The translations under genes were made by a program, and so were the position numbers. DNA of 11,475 nt from NCBI GenBank assembly GCA_040004415.1, contig JBDUAY010000156.1, positions 1 through 11,475 on the forward strand, read 5' to 3'. Below, piece by piece: positions 1 through 7,055 of this stretch. Position 1 is the first letter of the stretch. Every line of letters begins with the position of its first letter. The DNA comes from JACMLD01 sp040004415 (GTDB lineage Bacteria > Bacteroidota > Bacteroidia > Chitinophagales > Chitinophagaceae). Below the pieces are notes generated by a model, which saw nothing but the letters and a program-made list of their open reading frames with translations, made no database searches and was not told the DNA's origin.

Positions 1-2336
1 GCCATGGCACGTGCGTAATGATCGCTGCATTCAATTTCATTGTACGGATTTCTTTTTGCAGCATGATATCGGTCATGTATAGCCCGCGTTAATATAAGTG
101 CTTCATCCGTCATTCCCTCGGCCATCATGTGTGCTGCTACCTGGTGCTCAAAGCCGCTCATGCATTCATGAAAATAGCCCAGCTGCCAGGTAACATTTTC
201 ACCGTATGGTTTTGGTTCATTGTGCGGATTGGTATTCATAACCATGCCTCCATCGCCCTCCAATGCATACGGCCGCCCGCCCGTATGTGTTTTTATATAC
301 GGTCCAACATCCATCGTAAAATTATATTTCCATAAAGCGCGCAGTGCCGACAATGTTTTTTCTTTATCCCACAACCTGCCCAACCCTGCCTGGAAAGCCC
401 AGCTTTGGCCGTACACCTGGTCTATATGACAAGTGTTGTAGGAACCCAATTTTTTTCTCCCCTGAACAGCATCCGGGCGGTGAATAAAATATTCTCCATT
501 GAATAGTTTCTCCGGCATATTTTTATTTCCCTTCTCAACATATTCATTACATGCCTTTGCAAAACTATCATCGTGCATTTCTGCCGCCATTTGTCCGCCT
601 GCTTTTGCAGCAGCAATACAAAGACCGGCAATCCAGGCTATTTCACCTTCCCACACAGCATCCAGTGTATTTTCCATCGGTGTATCTGTAAGGCCGTCAC
701 CATTCTTGTCCTGTGCCAGCATAAAGCGGACTGCTTTTTTTATATTGGTCCAGTTTTTTTGCAGAAAACTGTTGTCAGCGCTCATCTGGTGTTCCCGATA
801 AATACGGAGGATTGTTCCTGCCTGCCCGTCAATGGCTGGTCGTTTTTCATCTTCACCCCTGAACAGAATGCCCCCGTCATCCAGTAATGCAATACCTAAA
901 TCAACGCGCTCGCGGGTATCCCGTTCAAGCGATGGAAATATTCTGCCAAGCGCTTGTGCATATTGCCATACATGCGTGCAGGTTCCTTCACAAGCGCCCA
1001 CGCCTTCCCAACCCCAGAAACGGCCCGTTTGAAACCGGTACGTATTGGCGGTAGAAATGGTGCCAATATTAATAAAAATTCTTTCAAGTAACCAGTGCGG
1101 AAGCGTTGAATCTGTCCACGTTTGCTGCCATAAAAAGGTGTTGGACTGCAATGAATTAAAATTGCCGGCGATATATGTCATTACTTCTGCCGCATCCTTA
1201 AATCTTTTTCCATAATAATGACCGGCCTGCGCATCCGCCACTAGTTTTTTAATTTTGTTATTTACGTTGGCAAAGTGCCAGCTAATGACAAAATCTGTTC
1301 TGAAAGATTTAGCTGGTTGAATGGTTTCGGTTGCTGCAATACTCCCAATTAATTTGCCGGAAGGAATTTGTTCTGAAACATTTTTGTTGCTTTCTGAAAA
1401 TGCTGTGTTGCCAACGGCATAAGGATTGAACGATGTGTTTACAGTTCCTTTTTTATTAATAAGCGCTATGCACATTGTTCCGGCATCGGGCAGGCTGGCT
1501 GCATCTGTTAGATTTTTATAGGTTGAAACGATCCCTTCATAATTATTACCCTGCACAATTGTATTTTGTTTTAATCCCTCTTCATCTTTGCCGCTAATTT
1601 TATTTGCACCGTTTTCCTGCCAGCCAATAATCGTGGCTTCAATTTTTTGTGCGGATTTATTTTCGATCGTAATACTAAAAAAAGTCGCTGGCAACGCTGA
1701 GTCTTCTGCGTTTAACGGGATAAAAAAGCCACCTGCCTTTAAAATAATTTTTACGGGAAAATTTTTACTGCTATACGTAACGGTCGCAAAAGGATAAGTG
1801 GCCTCAAAGCTTACTTCATCCCAATCTTCTTCTTTTAATTCTTTAATAATTGTCGAACCATGATGTGTAATTTTTACTGCAAAACCCTGCTCCAGGACCC
1901 TTTTATTTGAGGCTATCGCCGGCTCTATATAATTGGCACCGTCGCGCGACAATATTGGTCTTTCTTTATTTCCATCGTTCCATAAAACTGTTTTTGGATC
2001 AACACCTTCGCGTTCATCATTGAAAATGCCCCAAAGCCACAAACGGCCGTCTCCACCTAAGTAGACAGTACCACTGTGCAGTCCGCCAGCCGGCATGCCA
2101 ATATATTTGAGTTCGTTTTTACTTTTTAAATAAGTGCTGGCTGCGCCGCGGTTATACAATGACTTTATCCATTGTGCGTCTATATTTTTGTTTGCAGGAA
2201 TATTGTGCAAAGGGTAATCACTGCCAGCAGCAGAAACGGCCGCTTCTTTGGCCCAGACCGGTAAAGAAATAAATGCCGCAGTAGTTAAGGTGCATTGCTG
2301 TAAAAAAATACGCCGATCTATATTTTTTTTCTTCAT
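1..2336 (-). CDS. GH116 family glycoside hydrolase (GBA2-like beta-glucosidase/glucosylceramidase), exported, 3' end missing
   Basis: The ATG at 2336-2334 opens an uninterrupted frame of 778 codons that leaves the window, so the C-terminus is missing; about 100 residues more is usual for the family. Residues 1-29 form a Tat-like signal: twin arginines at R8-R9 in the context DRRIFLQ, a hydrophobic stretch, then VWA. A beta-rich N-terminal domain is followed by the (alpha/alpha)6 catalytic domain. E444, in GWEGVGACEGTCTHVW, aligns without gaps to human GBA2 nucleophile E527 and to E441 of TxGH116; E450 is a less likely alternative. D559 in ENTLDAVW matches the acid/base aspartate (D677 in GBA2, D593 in TxGH116). 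E767 and R776 in NEIECSDHYARAM have the same nine-residue spacing as the TxGH116 glucose-binding pair E777/R786. The expected activity is retaining beta-glucosidase outside the cytoplasm; the substrate (glucosylceramide or plant/microbial glucoside) is not readable. An A8 run lies in codons 2-5. The gene stands 213 bp from the acyltransferase upstream. Confidence 0.9.
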   Translation of the reverse strand, partial: MKKKNIDRRIFLQQCTLTTAAFISLPVWAKEAAVSAAGSDYPLHNIPANKNIDAQWIKSLYNRGAASTYLKSKNELKYIGMPAGGLHSGTVYLGGDGRLWLWGIFNDEREGVDPKTVLWNDGNKERPILSRDGANYIEPAIASNKRVLEQGFAVKITHHGSTIIKELKEEDWDEVSFEATYPFATVTYSSKNFPVKIILKAGGFFIPLNAEDSALPATFFSITIENKSAQKIEATIIGWQENGANKISGKDEEGLKQNTIVQGNNYEGIVSTYKNLTDAASLPDAGTMCIALINKKGTVNTSFNPYAVGNTAFSESNKNVSEQIPSGKLIGSIAATETIQPAKSFRTDFVISWHFANVNNKIKKLVADAQAGHYYGKRFKDAAEVMTYIAGNFNSLQSNTFLWQQTWTDSTLPHWLLERIFINIGTISTANTYRFQTGRFWGWEGVGACEGTCTHVWQYAQALGRIFPSLERDTRERVDLGIALLDDGGILFRGEDEKRPAIDGQAGTILRIYREHQMSADNSFLQKNWTNIKKAVRFMLAQDKNGDGLTDTPMENTLDAVWEGEIAWIAGLCIAAAKAGGQMAAEMHDDSFAKACNEYVEKGNKNMPEKLFNGEYFIHRPDAVQGRKKLGSYNTCHIDQVYGQSWAFQAGLGRLWDKEKTLSALRALWKYNFTMDVGPYIKTHTGGRPYALEGDGGMVMNTNPHNEPKPYGENVTWQLGYFHECMSGFEHQVAAHMMAEGMTDEALILTRAIHDRYHAAKRNPYNEIECSDHYARAM

Positions 2337-2549
2337 TGTACAACTATAAATGGTAAACAATCGTGGCTGGGAGCTGTAAAATACAAAAAAGCTGGTTGAT
2401 ATAACCGGATAACATCGTTTATAAAATAGATAAAGGTAACCCGCTATTATGCCCGTTAAACTTTCTGCGTAAACTACCACTAATTAAAGATGTATGTGCA
2501 GATGATTCGCCTAAATAAACTGGTTGCAGTACAGGATACAATAAAAAGA

Positions 2550-3623
2550 TTAATTCTGTTGGGCCTGAACAACAGCAACGGGTGGTTGATATGGAAACTT
2601 CTGGCGCAGTTTTGCTTTCATAATTTTACCAAAAGGAGCCTCGATATAAAAAGTGATAAAAGATGCCAGCAATAGTACCACCGGCAGCGCTACACAAATG
2701 GAAGACAGCCAAAAACTCATATGCCATTTCTCCATGCAATAAGGAATAATATAATTAATGGAAATATTCTGGTGGATCAAATACAATGCAAATGAAATCT
2801 TACCCAAAAAAAGCGTAACCGGGTTAATAATGAATTTTAATTTGTGGTTAACAAAAAGAATAAATATGCTGAAAAAGACAGACAGCATCATAATGTACTG
2901 CAGCTGGCTAATAAACCATTTTGAACGGCCCGCAACATAAAACAGCATTACCTGGCAAACAAAGCATACGGCCAGGATGAGGTAATCTGCCAGGTGGTTC
3001 GCTTTGATCGTGTATATTTTATAAAAAATTGTTCCTGCAAAAAATAATGGAATAAACTCCAGCACGGGTATCGACTTTATAATTGGAATAAAGTGACCGG
3101 AATAAGCAGATACAGCAGCTGCAATGCTAACGCCAAGACCAATTTTATTTAAATGTTTCAGCCATTTAAAATGAAATAAAAATAATATGCCGATATAAAA
3201 AAGCATTTCGGTAATCATAGTCCAGTAAGGACCATCAAGATCGGGCACCCTTAAATAGTATTGGAACATGGTCATATTGGCGAGGTAAGTTCCCCATGGA
3301 ATTTGTGCAGCCAGGCCAGTTGTAAATAGTGTGCTGATTATTACAATGATGAAAGTAAAAGTAACGCAGGTCCAGTAAGTTGGGTAAAGCCTGCTTACAC
3401 GATTAATAATAAAGTCAGTACTTCTTGTAATTTTATTTAGGCTCATAAATATTACAAACCCGCTGATAATGAAAAATAAATCTACGCCGGTAGTGCCCAA
3501 AATAAAGCCCAGGTTGGCTTCGGGTCTTCTCCAGGTAAAATGAAAGAAAACCACCATTAAACTGGCTACTCCCCGCAGGGCATCCAGTTCCTCGTACCGG
3601 TGTGTTTTAGGGGCAGGGTTCAT
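2550..3623 (-). CDS. Acyltransferase family 3 (OafA/YrhL-type) integral membrane protein
   Basis: The 357-residue product is a polytopic membrane protein with about ten hydrophobic segments. Family signatures appear in the usual order: ELDALRGVASLMVVFFHF near the N-terminus, where R17 and H28 form the R-x10-H catalytic motif; GVDLFFIISGFVIF at 46-59; RVSRLYPTYW at 75-84 (RxxR); YWTMITEM at 133-140; FLGKISFALYLIHQ at 272-285; and a final YIEAPFGK. Members of this family move an acyl group, often acetyl, from a cytoplasmic donor across the membrane onto sugars of LPS, exopolysaccharide, peptidoglycan or glycolipid. The length fits the stand-alone class without a fused SGNH domain. The acceptor cannot be told from sequence, because no glycan biosynthesis gene is adjacent. 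It is followed at 213 bp by the GH116 gene on the same strand, with no convincing terminator between them, so read-through is possible. The only start in its N-terminal context is the ATG at 3623; upstream there is just the weak purine stretch aaagaaag. Confidence 0.9.
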   Translation of the reverse strand: MNPAPKTHRYEELDALRGVASLMVVFFHFTWRRPEANLGFILGTTGVDLFFIISGFVIFMSLNKITRSTDFIINRVSRLYPTYWTCVTFTFIIVIISTLFTTGLAAQIPWGTYLANMTMFQYYLRVPDLDGPYWTMITEMLFYIGILFLFHFKWLKHLNKIGLGVSIAAAVSAYSGHFIPIIKSIPVLEFIPLFFAGTIFYKIYTIKANHLADYLILAVCFVCQVMLFYVAGRSKWFISQLQYIMMLSVFFSIFILFVNHKLKFIINPVTLFLGKISFALYLIHQNISINYIIPYCMEKWHMSFWLSSICVALPVVLLLASFITFYIEAPFGKIMKAKLRQKFPYQPPVAVVQAQQN

Positions 3624-3747
3624 GCGACTTTCTTTACCTGGATTGTTTATTGTGGTTTTTAAAACGGTTGATACAATTTATTTAGTATGTCTGGTAATTT
3701 TAAATATAGTGTGCGGGGTATTTTAAAATATTGAATAGTAATAGAAT

Positions 3748-3768
3748 ACAGCTGGTATCTCCAGCTGT
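3748..3768. repeat. Perfect 8-bp inverted repeat upstream of the acyltransferase gene
   Basis: ACAGCTGG at 3748-3755 and CCAGCTGT at 3761-3768 are perfect inverted copies around the 5-nt loop TATCT. No T-tract follows on either strand, so it does not look like an intrinsic terminator. It lies 125 bp upstream of the acyltransferase start, in the gap that also holds the esterase terminator. It could be a dimeric regulator site or a leader hairpin; the sequence gives no way to choose. Nothing else is seen in 3624-3856. Confidence 0.4.
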
Positions 3769-3856
3769 TCCAAGCCTGGTTTACCTGCACAAAATAACTT
3801 TTAATTTCTACTTATCTGATAATTTATACCCTGCTTTCAGGCAATGGTTATAAAGT

Positions 3857-3887
3857 AAAAAATCCGGCATGTGCTGCCGGATCTTTT
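3857..3887 (-). terminator. Intrinsic terminator of the esterase gene, possibly bidirectional
   Basis: ATCCGGCA at 3862-3869 pairs perfectly with TGCCGGAT at 3875-3882 around the 5-nt loop TGTGC. On the minus strand the stem is followed by a T-run (A-run at 3857-3862 on the plus strand), as expected just after the stop codon of the lipoprotein esterase at 3910. A C-T5 run follows on the plus strand too, so it could act in both directions, but no plus-strand gene ends here. Confidence 0.85.
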
Positions 3888-3909
3888 TATAGGGTTTTTT
3901 CATAGATCT

Positions 3910-4749
3910 CTAATTGGTGGTATCTCTTTTGTACTGCAGCATCCATTCGTATATATTCTTTCCATTGCATTCTTTAGTTGCCGGATTGGTAGCTTTTGTC
4001 CAGGCATCATGACCGCCACTTGCCCAAATTGTTTTCATCGCAGGTGTGGTTGGATTGAATGAATTTACATTGGCTACATTGTTGATGGTGGTAACAGCAA
4101 CTACTGTACTGTCATCACTATTATGAAATGCCCATACAGGGAGATTGGCCCTGGCAATTGCGCCTGCCTGGTCTTTAGAAGGCCATGATGCACCACTGAT
4201 GGGCACTACAGCAGCTACACGGCCAGGATAAGCAACTGCATAATCCCAGGTGGCACCACCGCCCATACTTAAACCTGCAACATATATTCTTGACTGGTCA
4301 ACACGGTAATGCGCAATAGCATAATCAATCATCGCATTTACATCTGCTGCCTGCGGCCATGATTTAAATTGTGGATTGATAACAATGAATGAATAATTTG
4401 TACCGTTTACACTAAACTGTGGCGGAAAAGTATGCTGACTTAACAATTTGGGAACTGCGTTTACTAGTAACCGTGATAGGTCGGTTGTGCCATTACCCAC
4501 TTCACCAACACCGTGTAAAAAAACAAGTAAAGGATATTTCCTGGTAGTAGAATCATAACGGGCCGGTAAAGCCTTATAAAATCCGCCAATTGAAGCGCTT
4601 ACATCTGCGGTAACTGCAGTTTGGATTGCTGGTGCTGTTTCCGGAACATTATTAGCCGAAGTGGCCGCAGACATGCTGCTTTTTTGACAACCTGCCAACA
4701 CGATGGCGGCTGCGCATACAGAAATGGTAAACCGGAGAACAGTTTTCAT
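3910..4749 (-). CDS. Lipoprotein alpha/beta-hydrolase (esterase/predicted peptidase, COG4099-like)
   Basis: The 279-residue product begins with a lipoprotein signal: a basic N-terminus, a hydrophobic core, and the lipobox LAGC with C21 as the lipidated residue. Q22 is not aspartate, so an outer-membrane location is expected. A Ser/Ala/Thr-rich linker runs to about residue 55. The alpha/beta-hydrolase fold then shows LLVFLHGVGEVG at 74-85 (oxyanion region), the nucleophile elbow G159-L-S161-M-G163, an acid candidate at D212 or D213 in HNSDDSTV, and the histidine H247 in SGGHDAW. It resembles the extracellular esterase/predicted peptidase group related to feruloyl esterases and PHB depolymerases, which cleave ester bonds in polysaccharide side chains or polyesters. 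The substrate is not known. It sits alone between two terminators (3857-3887 downstream, 5023-5063 upstream), so it is probably a single-gene transcript. The start is the only ATG ahead of a sound signal peptide. Confidence 0.88.
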   Translation of the reverse strand: MKTVLRFTISVCAAAIVLAGCQKSSMSAATSANNVPETAPAIQTAVTADVSASIGGFYKALPARYDSTTRKYPLLVFLHGVGEVGNGTTDLSRLLVNAVPKLLSQHTFPPQFSVNGTNYSFIVINPQFKSWPQAADVNAMIDYAIAHYRVDQSRIYVAGLSMGGGATWDYAVAYPGRVAAVVPISGASWPSKDQAGAIARANLPVWAFHNSDDSTVVAVTTINNVANVNSFNPTTPAMKTIWASGGHDAWTKATNPATKECNGKNIYEWMLQYKRDTTN

Positions 4750-5022
4750 GGTATGGATTTTTTATACAACGGATTATGAACCGTATTATTTTCCGGCATA
4801 CAGGCTATCTCTGCCAATAGTGGTTTTACAACAAAGAATACGTGTTTTTGCCATCAGCAGCATAGTAATATGCCTGTACTAAGAATATCGGGCAGGTATT
4901 TTCAAACACTGTACCGTGTTTTATTAGTAAAAAGTTAAAGGAAATTTTTTAGTTTAACCCGGTCCATTGCCAGGCAACTGCCGTATATCGCCTCCATGCG
5001 GATTTTAGCGATCTGAAAATGC
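4750..5022. other. Intergenic region upstream of the esterase gene, no gene seen
   Basis: With the terminator at 5023-5063 the full gap between esterase and CNNM gene is 318 bp. I see no convincing reading frame, tRNA or riboswitch fold here. Read on the minus strand it must hold the esterase promoter, but no good TTG/TAnnTTTG pair with normal spacing is present; the nearest candidate, TATTCTTTG, has one base too many in the spacer. A small hairpin ACGG-8 nt-CCGT lies about 30 bp upstream of the esterase start and is too weak to interpret. Confidence 0.5.
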
Positions 5023-5063
5023 AAAAAAGATTTCCCGTGACGCTATGGTTCAGCGGGAATCTT
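5023..5063 (-). terminator. Intrinsic terminator of the PAP2-CNNM operon
   Basis: On the minus strand AAGATTCCCG (5063-5054) pairs with CGGGAAATCTT (5037-5027), with one bulged base, around a 16-nt loop, and the 3' arm runs directly into T6 (A-run 5023-5028 on the plus strand). It starts 4 bp after the CNNM stop codon, the expected place for the end of this operon. Confidence 0.8.
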
Positions 5064-5067
5064 CGAA

Positions 5068-6375
5068 CTAAGAACCGGTTGCGGCAGTGTCATCCTTTGG
5101 CTCCAACTTCATTTTTACCAGGACTTTATCGATGCGTTGCGCATCCATATCAACTATTTCAAAATCAAAAATGCGCCAGGTTAATTTTTCACCGGTTGTT
5201 GGTATGTGTTCCAGCTCATGCAATATAAAACCAGCGAGGGTATCAAAATCATGTTCACCTTCATTCATCCATTCTGTTTTTTCAAAACGGGTAAGAAAAT
5301 CATAAAACGGAATTTGCCCGTCTACCAGGTAAGAACCGTCTTCGCGTTCTGTAATTTCATAATCGGGCATATCGGGCTCGGGCAGATCACCCACTATTGC
5401 TTCTAAAATATCATTGAGTGTAATTAAACCAAGCATTGTTCCGTATTCGTCAACAACAAAACAACAATGGGCCCTTAACTCTTTAAATTTTTCCAGCACC
5501 TGATAGGCAGAATTATTTTCCGGAACAAACAATGCAGGTTTCATGATGTCTTTGAACGGCGTATCATCACTGCTCACGTATAAATCTTTAATAGAAACAA
5601 TGCCTTTAATATTATCGATATCAACATCACAAATTGGATAAACAGAATGCGGTTGTTTATCAATTTTATCGCGGATGGCATCTTCATTATCATTTAGATC
5701 AAACCAGGTAATATCGCTGCGGTGTGTCATCAGCGAAGTGATATTGCGATCGCCCAAATGAAAAACCCGTTCAATAATTTCCTGCTCGGCTTCATCTATG
5801 GCACCCTGTTCTGTTCCTTCACTGATGATGGCTTTTATTTCATCTTCTGTTACAGATTCATCTTTTGGTCCCTTTAAATTAAAAAGCTTAAAAAATATAT
5901 TACTCGTTTTATTAAGCAACCATACAATAGGATGCGTAAGCGAAGCAAAAAAGATCATGGGGCGCGCCACCAGCCGGGCAATGCGCTCTGATTTTTGCAA
6001 ACCAATCCTTTTGGGTATCAATTCGCCAAAAATGATGGATAGAAATGTTACGATAACAACAATAATAGTAGTGGAAATAGTACCAGCATAAGGTCTGAAG
6101 ACATCGATTTTTTCTACCACTGGCTTCAGGTAAACGCCAAATCTTTCGCCTGAGTAAACGCCCGTTAATATAGCGATGAGTGTAATGCCGATCTGTGCCG
6201 CGGACAAAAAGAGATCCGGGTTGTTAGCAAGATCCAGGGCAATTCTTGCAAGTTTATCGCCCCTTTGCGCCAGGTTTTCCAGCCTTGATTTTCTTGCCGA
6301 GACAAGCGCAATCTCAGACATTACAAATAAACCATTTAATAAAATAAGAAAAAGCAGTAAAAAAACATCTATCAT
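5068..6375 (-). CDS. CNNM/CorC (HlyC) family membrane protein with CBS pair, putative Mg2+/Co2+ transporter
   Basis: The 435 residues show the full family layout. The CNNM (DUF21) transmembrane domain covers about 1-195, with SEIALVSARKSRLE at 20-33 and FGELIPKRIGL at 116-126, both hallmarks of the ion-binding fold. A tandem CBS domain pair follows at about 212-335 (ITSLMTHRSDI; HCCFVVDEYGTMLGLITLNDILEAIVG), which in this family binds adenine nucleotide and gates transport. The CorC_HlyC domain covers about 345-425. Relatives are linked to Mg2+ export or homeostasis; the older hemolysin label is historical. The start codon overlaps the stop of the PAP2 gene (TGATG on the minus strand), so its translation is probably coupled to that gene. 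A terminator begins 4 bp after its stop. Length and motifs are complete, with no sign of damage. Ion specificity is an inference from the family. Confidence 0.93.
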   Translation of the reverse strand: MIDVFLLLFLILLNGLFVMSEIALVSARKSRLENLAQRGDKLARIALDLANNPDLFLSAAQIGITLIAILTGVYSGERFGVYLKPVVEKIDVFRPYAGTISTTIIVVIVTFLSIIFGELIPKRIGLQKSERIARLVARPMIFFASLTHPIVWLLNKTSNIFFKLFNLKGPKDESVTEDEIKAIISEGTEQGAIDEAEQEIIERVFHLGDRNITSLMTHRSDITWFDLNDNEDAIRDKIDKQPHSVYPICDVDIDNIKGIVSIKDLYVSSDDTPFKDIMKPALFVPENNSAYQVLEKFKELRAHCCFVVDEYGTMLGLITLNDILEAIVGDLPEPDMPDYEITEREDGSYLVDGQIPFYDFLTRFEKTEWMNEGEHDFDTLAGFILHELEHIPTTGEKLTWRIFDFEIVDMDAQRIDKVLVKMKLEPKDDTAATGS

Positions 6376-6989
6376 CAGGCTCTTTTATTTTGTAAACTAA
6401 TTAATCCTGCGTAATTATTGAAAAATACTGCAATAATATAGCCTATCCCGCAGCCCAGTAAAGCGCCGGAGATTACATCTATTGGATAATGTACCCCCAC
6501 ATACACCTGGGCAAAACAGATAATGACTGCCCATGCAAAGAAAAGGTTGATCCACGCAGAAGTATATTTTTTTAAAGTCATTACAAAGAACATGGCCAGT
6601 CCAAAATGGTTGGTGGCATGGGAAGAAGTGAAGCTGGAACTGTGCGGGCAATAATTGACCAGGATCCTTATCTGGCCTGCAAAAGCGGGGTTTTGACAGG
6701 GCCTTAACCGGAAAATATATTCCTTGATTAAATGACTGCTTACCAGGTCGCACAGGCCAACTGTACAGATAACAAAAATCATCCAGCGCCAACCCCGTTT
6801 CCCGAAATTAATGGCAGCAAAAACCACCATAAATAAATATAGTGGTATCCAGATATTCGATTCCCGTAAAAAAGGCATCACGGCATCAAAAAAATTATTT
6901 GCAAGATTATTGTTAACAAAGAAGAAAAGCTTCCTGTCAAATGCATCAATGCCGGTAAACCAATTTGCGTTTGTCTGCAAAAAAAACAT
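6375..6989 (-). CDS. PAP2 superfamily membrane phosphatase (lipid or undecaprenyl pyrophosphate phosphatase-like)
   Basis: The 204-residue product has about six membrane segments and the three PAP2 motifs. Motif 1 is K89-x6-R96-P97 (KEYIFRLRP). Motif 2 is TSSHA with H124, a variant of PSGH. Motif 3 is AQVYVGVHYPID with H167 and D171 at the normal spacing, but glutamine Q161 replaces the usual arginine of SR-x5-H-x3-D. H167 would be the nucleophile that forms a phospho-histidine. PAP2 enzymes of this size dephosphorylate phosphatidic acid, phosphatidylglycerophosphate or undecaprenyl pyrophosphate at the outer face of the inner membrane; the substrate cannot be fixed here. It is the first gene of a two-gene operon with the CNNM protein (one-base stop/start overlap) and is divergent from the LtaS-like gene 66 bp away. 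Codons 2-4 are a T8 run, a possible slippage site. A TACTTTTG box lies only 4 bp before the ATG. Confidence 0.9.
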   Translation of the reverse strand: MFFLQTNANWFTGIDAFDRKLFFFVNNNLANNFFDAVMPFLRESNIWIPLYLFMVVFAAINFGKRGWRWMIFVICTVGLCDLVSSHLIKEYIFRLRPCQNPAFAGQIRILVNYCPHSSSFTSSHATNHFGLAMFFVMTLKKYTSAWINLFFAWAVIICFAQVYVGVHYPIDVISGALLGCGIGYIIAVFFNNYAGLISLQNKRA

Positions 6990-7055
6990 GCTGCAAAAGT
7001 AATCAGTAAAGTTGAGTGTTGATTTTAAAGTATTTTGCAGCAGATTTCAACCATT
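6990..7055. promoter_or_regulatory. 66-bp divergent promoter region between the PAP2 operon and the LtaS-like gene
   Basis: Both transcription units must start from this short gap. On the plus strand TTG at 7012-7014 and the near-match TATTTTG at 7031-7037 form a weak promoter pair for the LtaS-like gene, with a 16-nt spacer that is shorter than the usual 19 or so. On the minus strand TACTTTTG (7001-6994) matches the TAnnTTTG -7 consensus of Bacteroidota, but it would make the PAP2 mRNA almost leaderless and has no TTG upstream. The gap is certain; the elements are guesses. Confidence 0.3.

Noticed and set aside
129..1797. Several short plus-strand frames of 60-100 codons across the left part
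   Set aside because: They lie antisense to the continuous GH116 frame, which carries recognisable catalytic motifs; their translations are low-complexity and match no family.
1..4749. Polysaccharide utilisation locus (GH116, esterase, acyltransferase)
   Set aside because: No SusC/SusD pair, regulator or further glycosidase is present, and terminator and gap sizes argue for separate transcripts.
6415..6792. 125-codon minus-strand frame inside the PAP2 gene
   Set aside because: It is an out-of-frame shadow of the PAP2 gene, which has all three family motifs in its own frame.
6994..7001. TACTTTTG as the promoter of the PAP2 operon, implying a leaderless mRNA
   Set aside because: The box ends only 4 bp before the ATG and no TTG -33 element is found upstream; a chance match in AT-rich DNA is as likely.
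7035..7055. TTG start for the LtaS-like gene, seven codons upstream of the ATG
   Set aside because: The ATG at 7056 gives a normal N-terminus directly ahead of the first membrane segment, and the TTG overlaps the only candidate -7 box (7031-7037).
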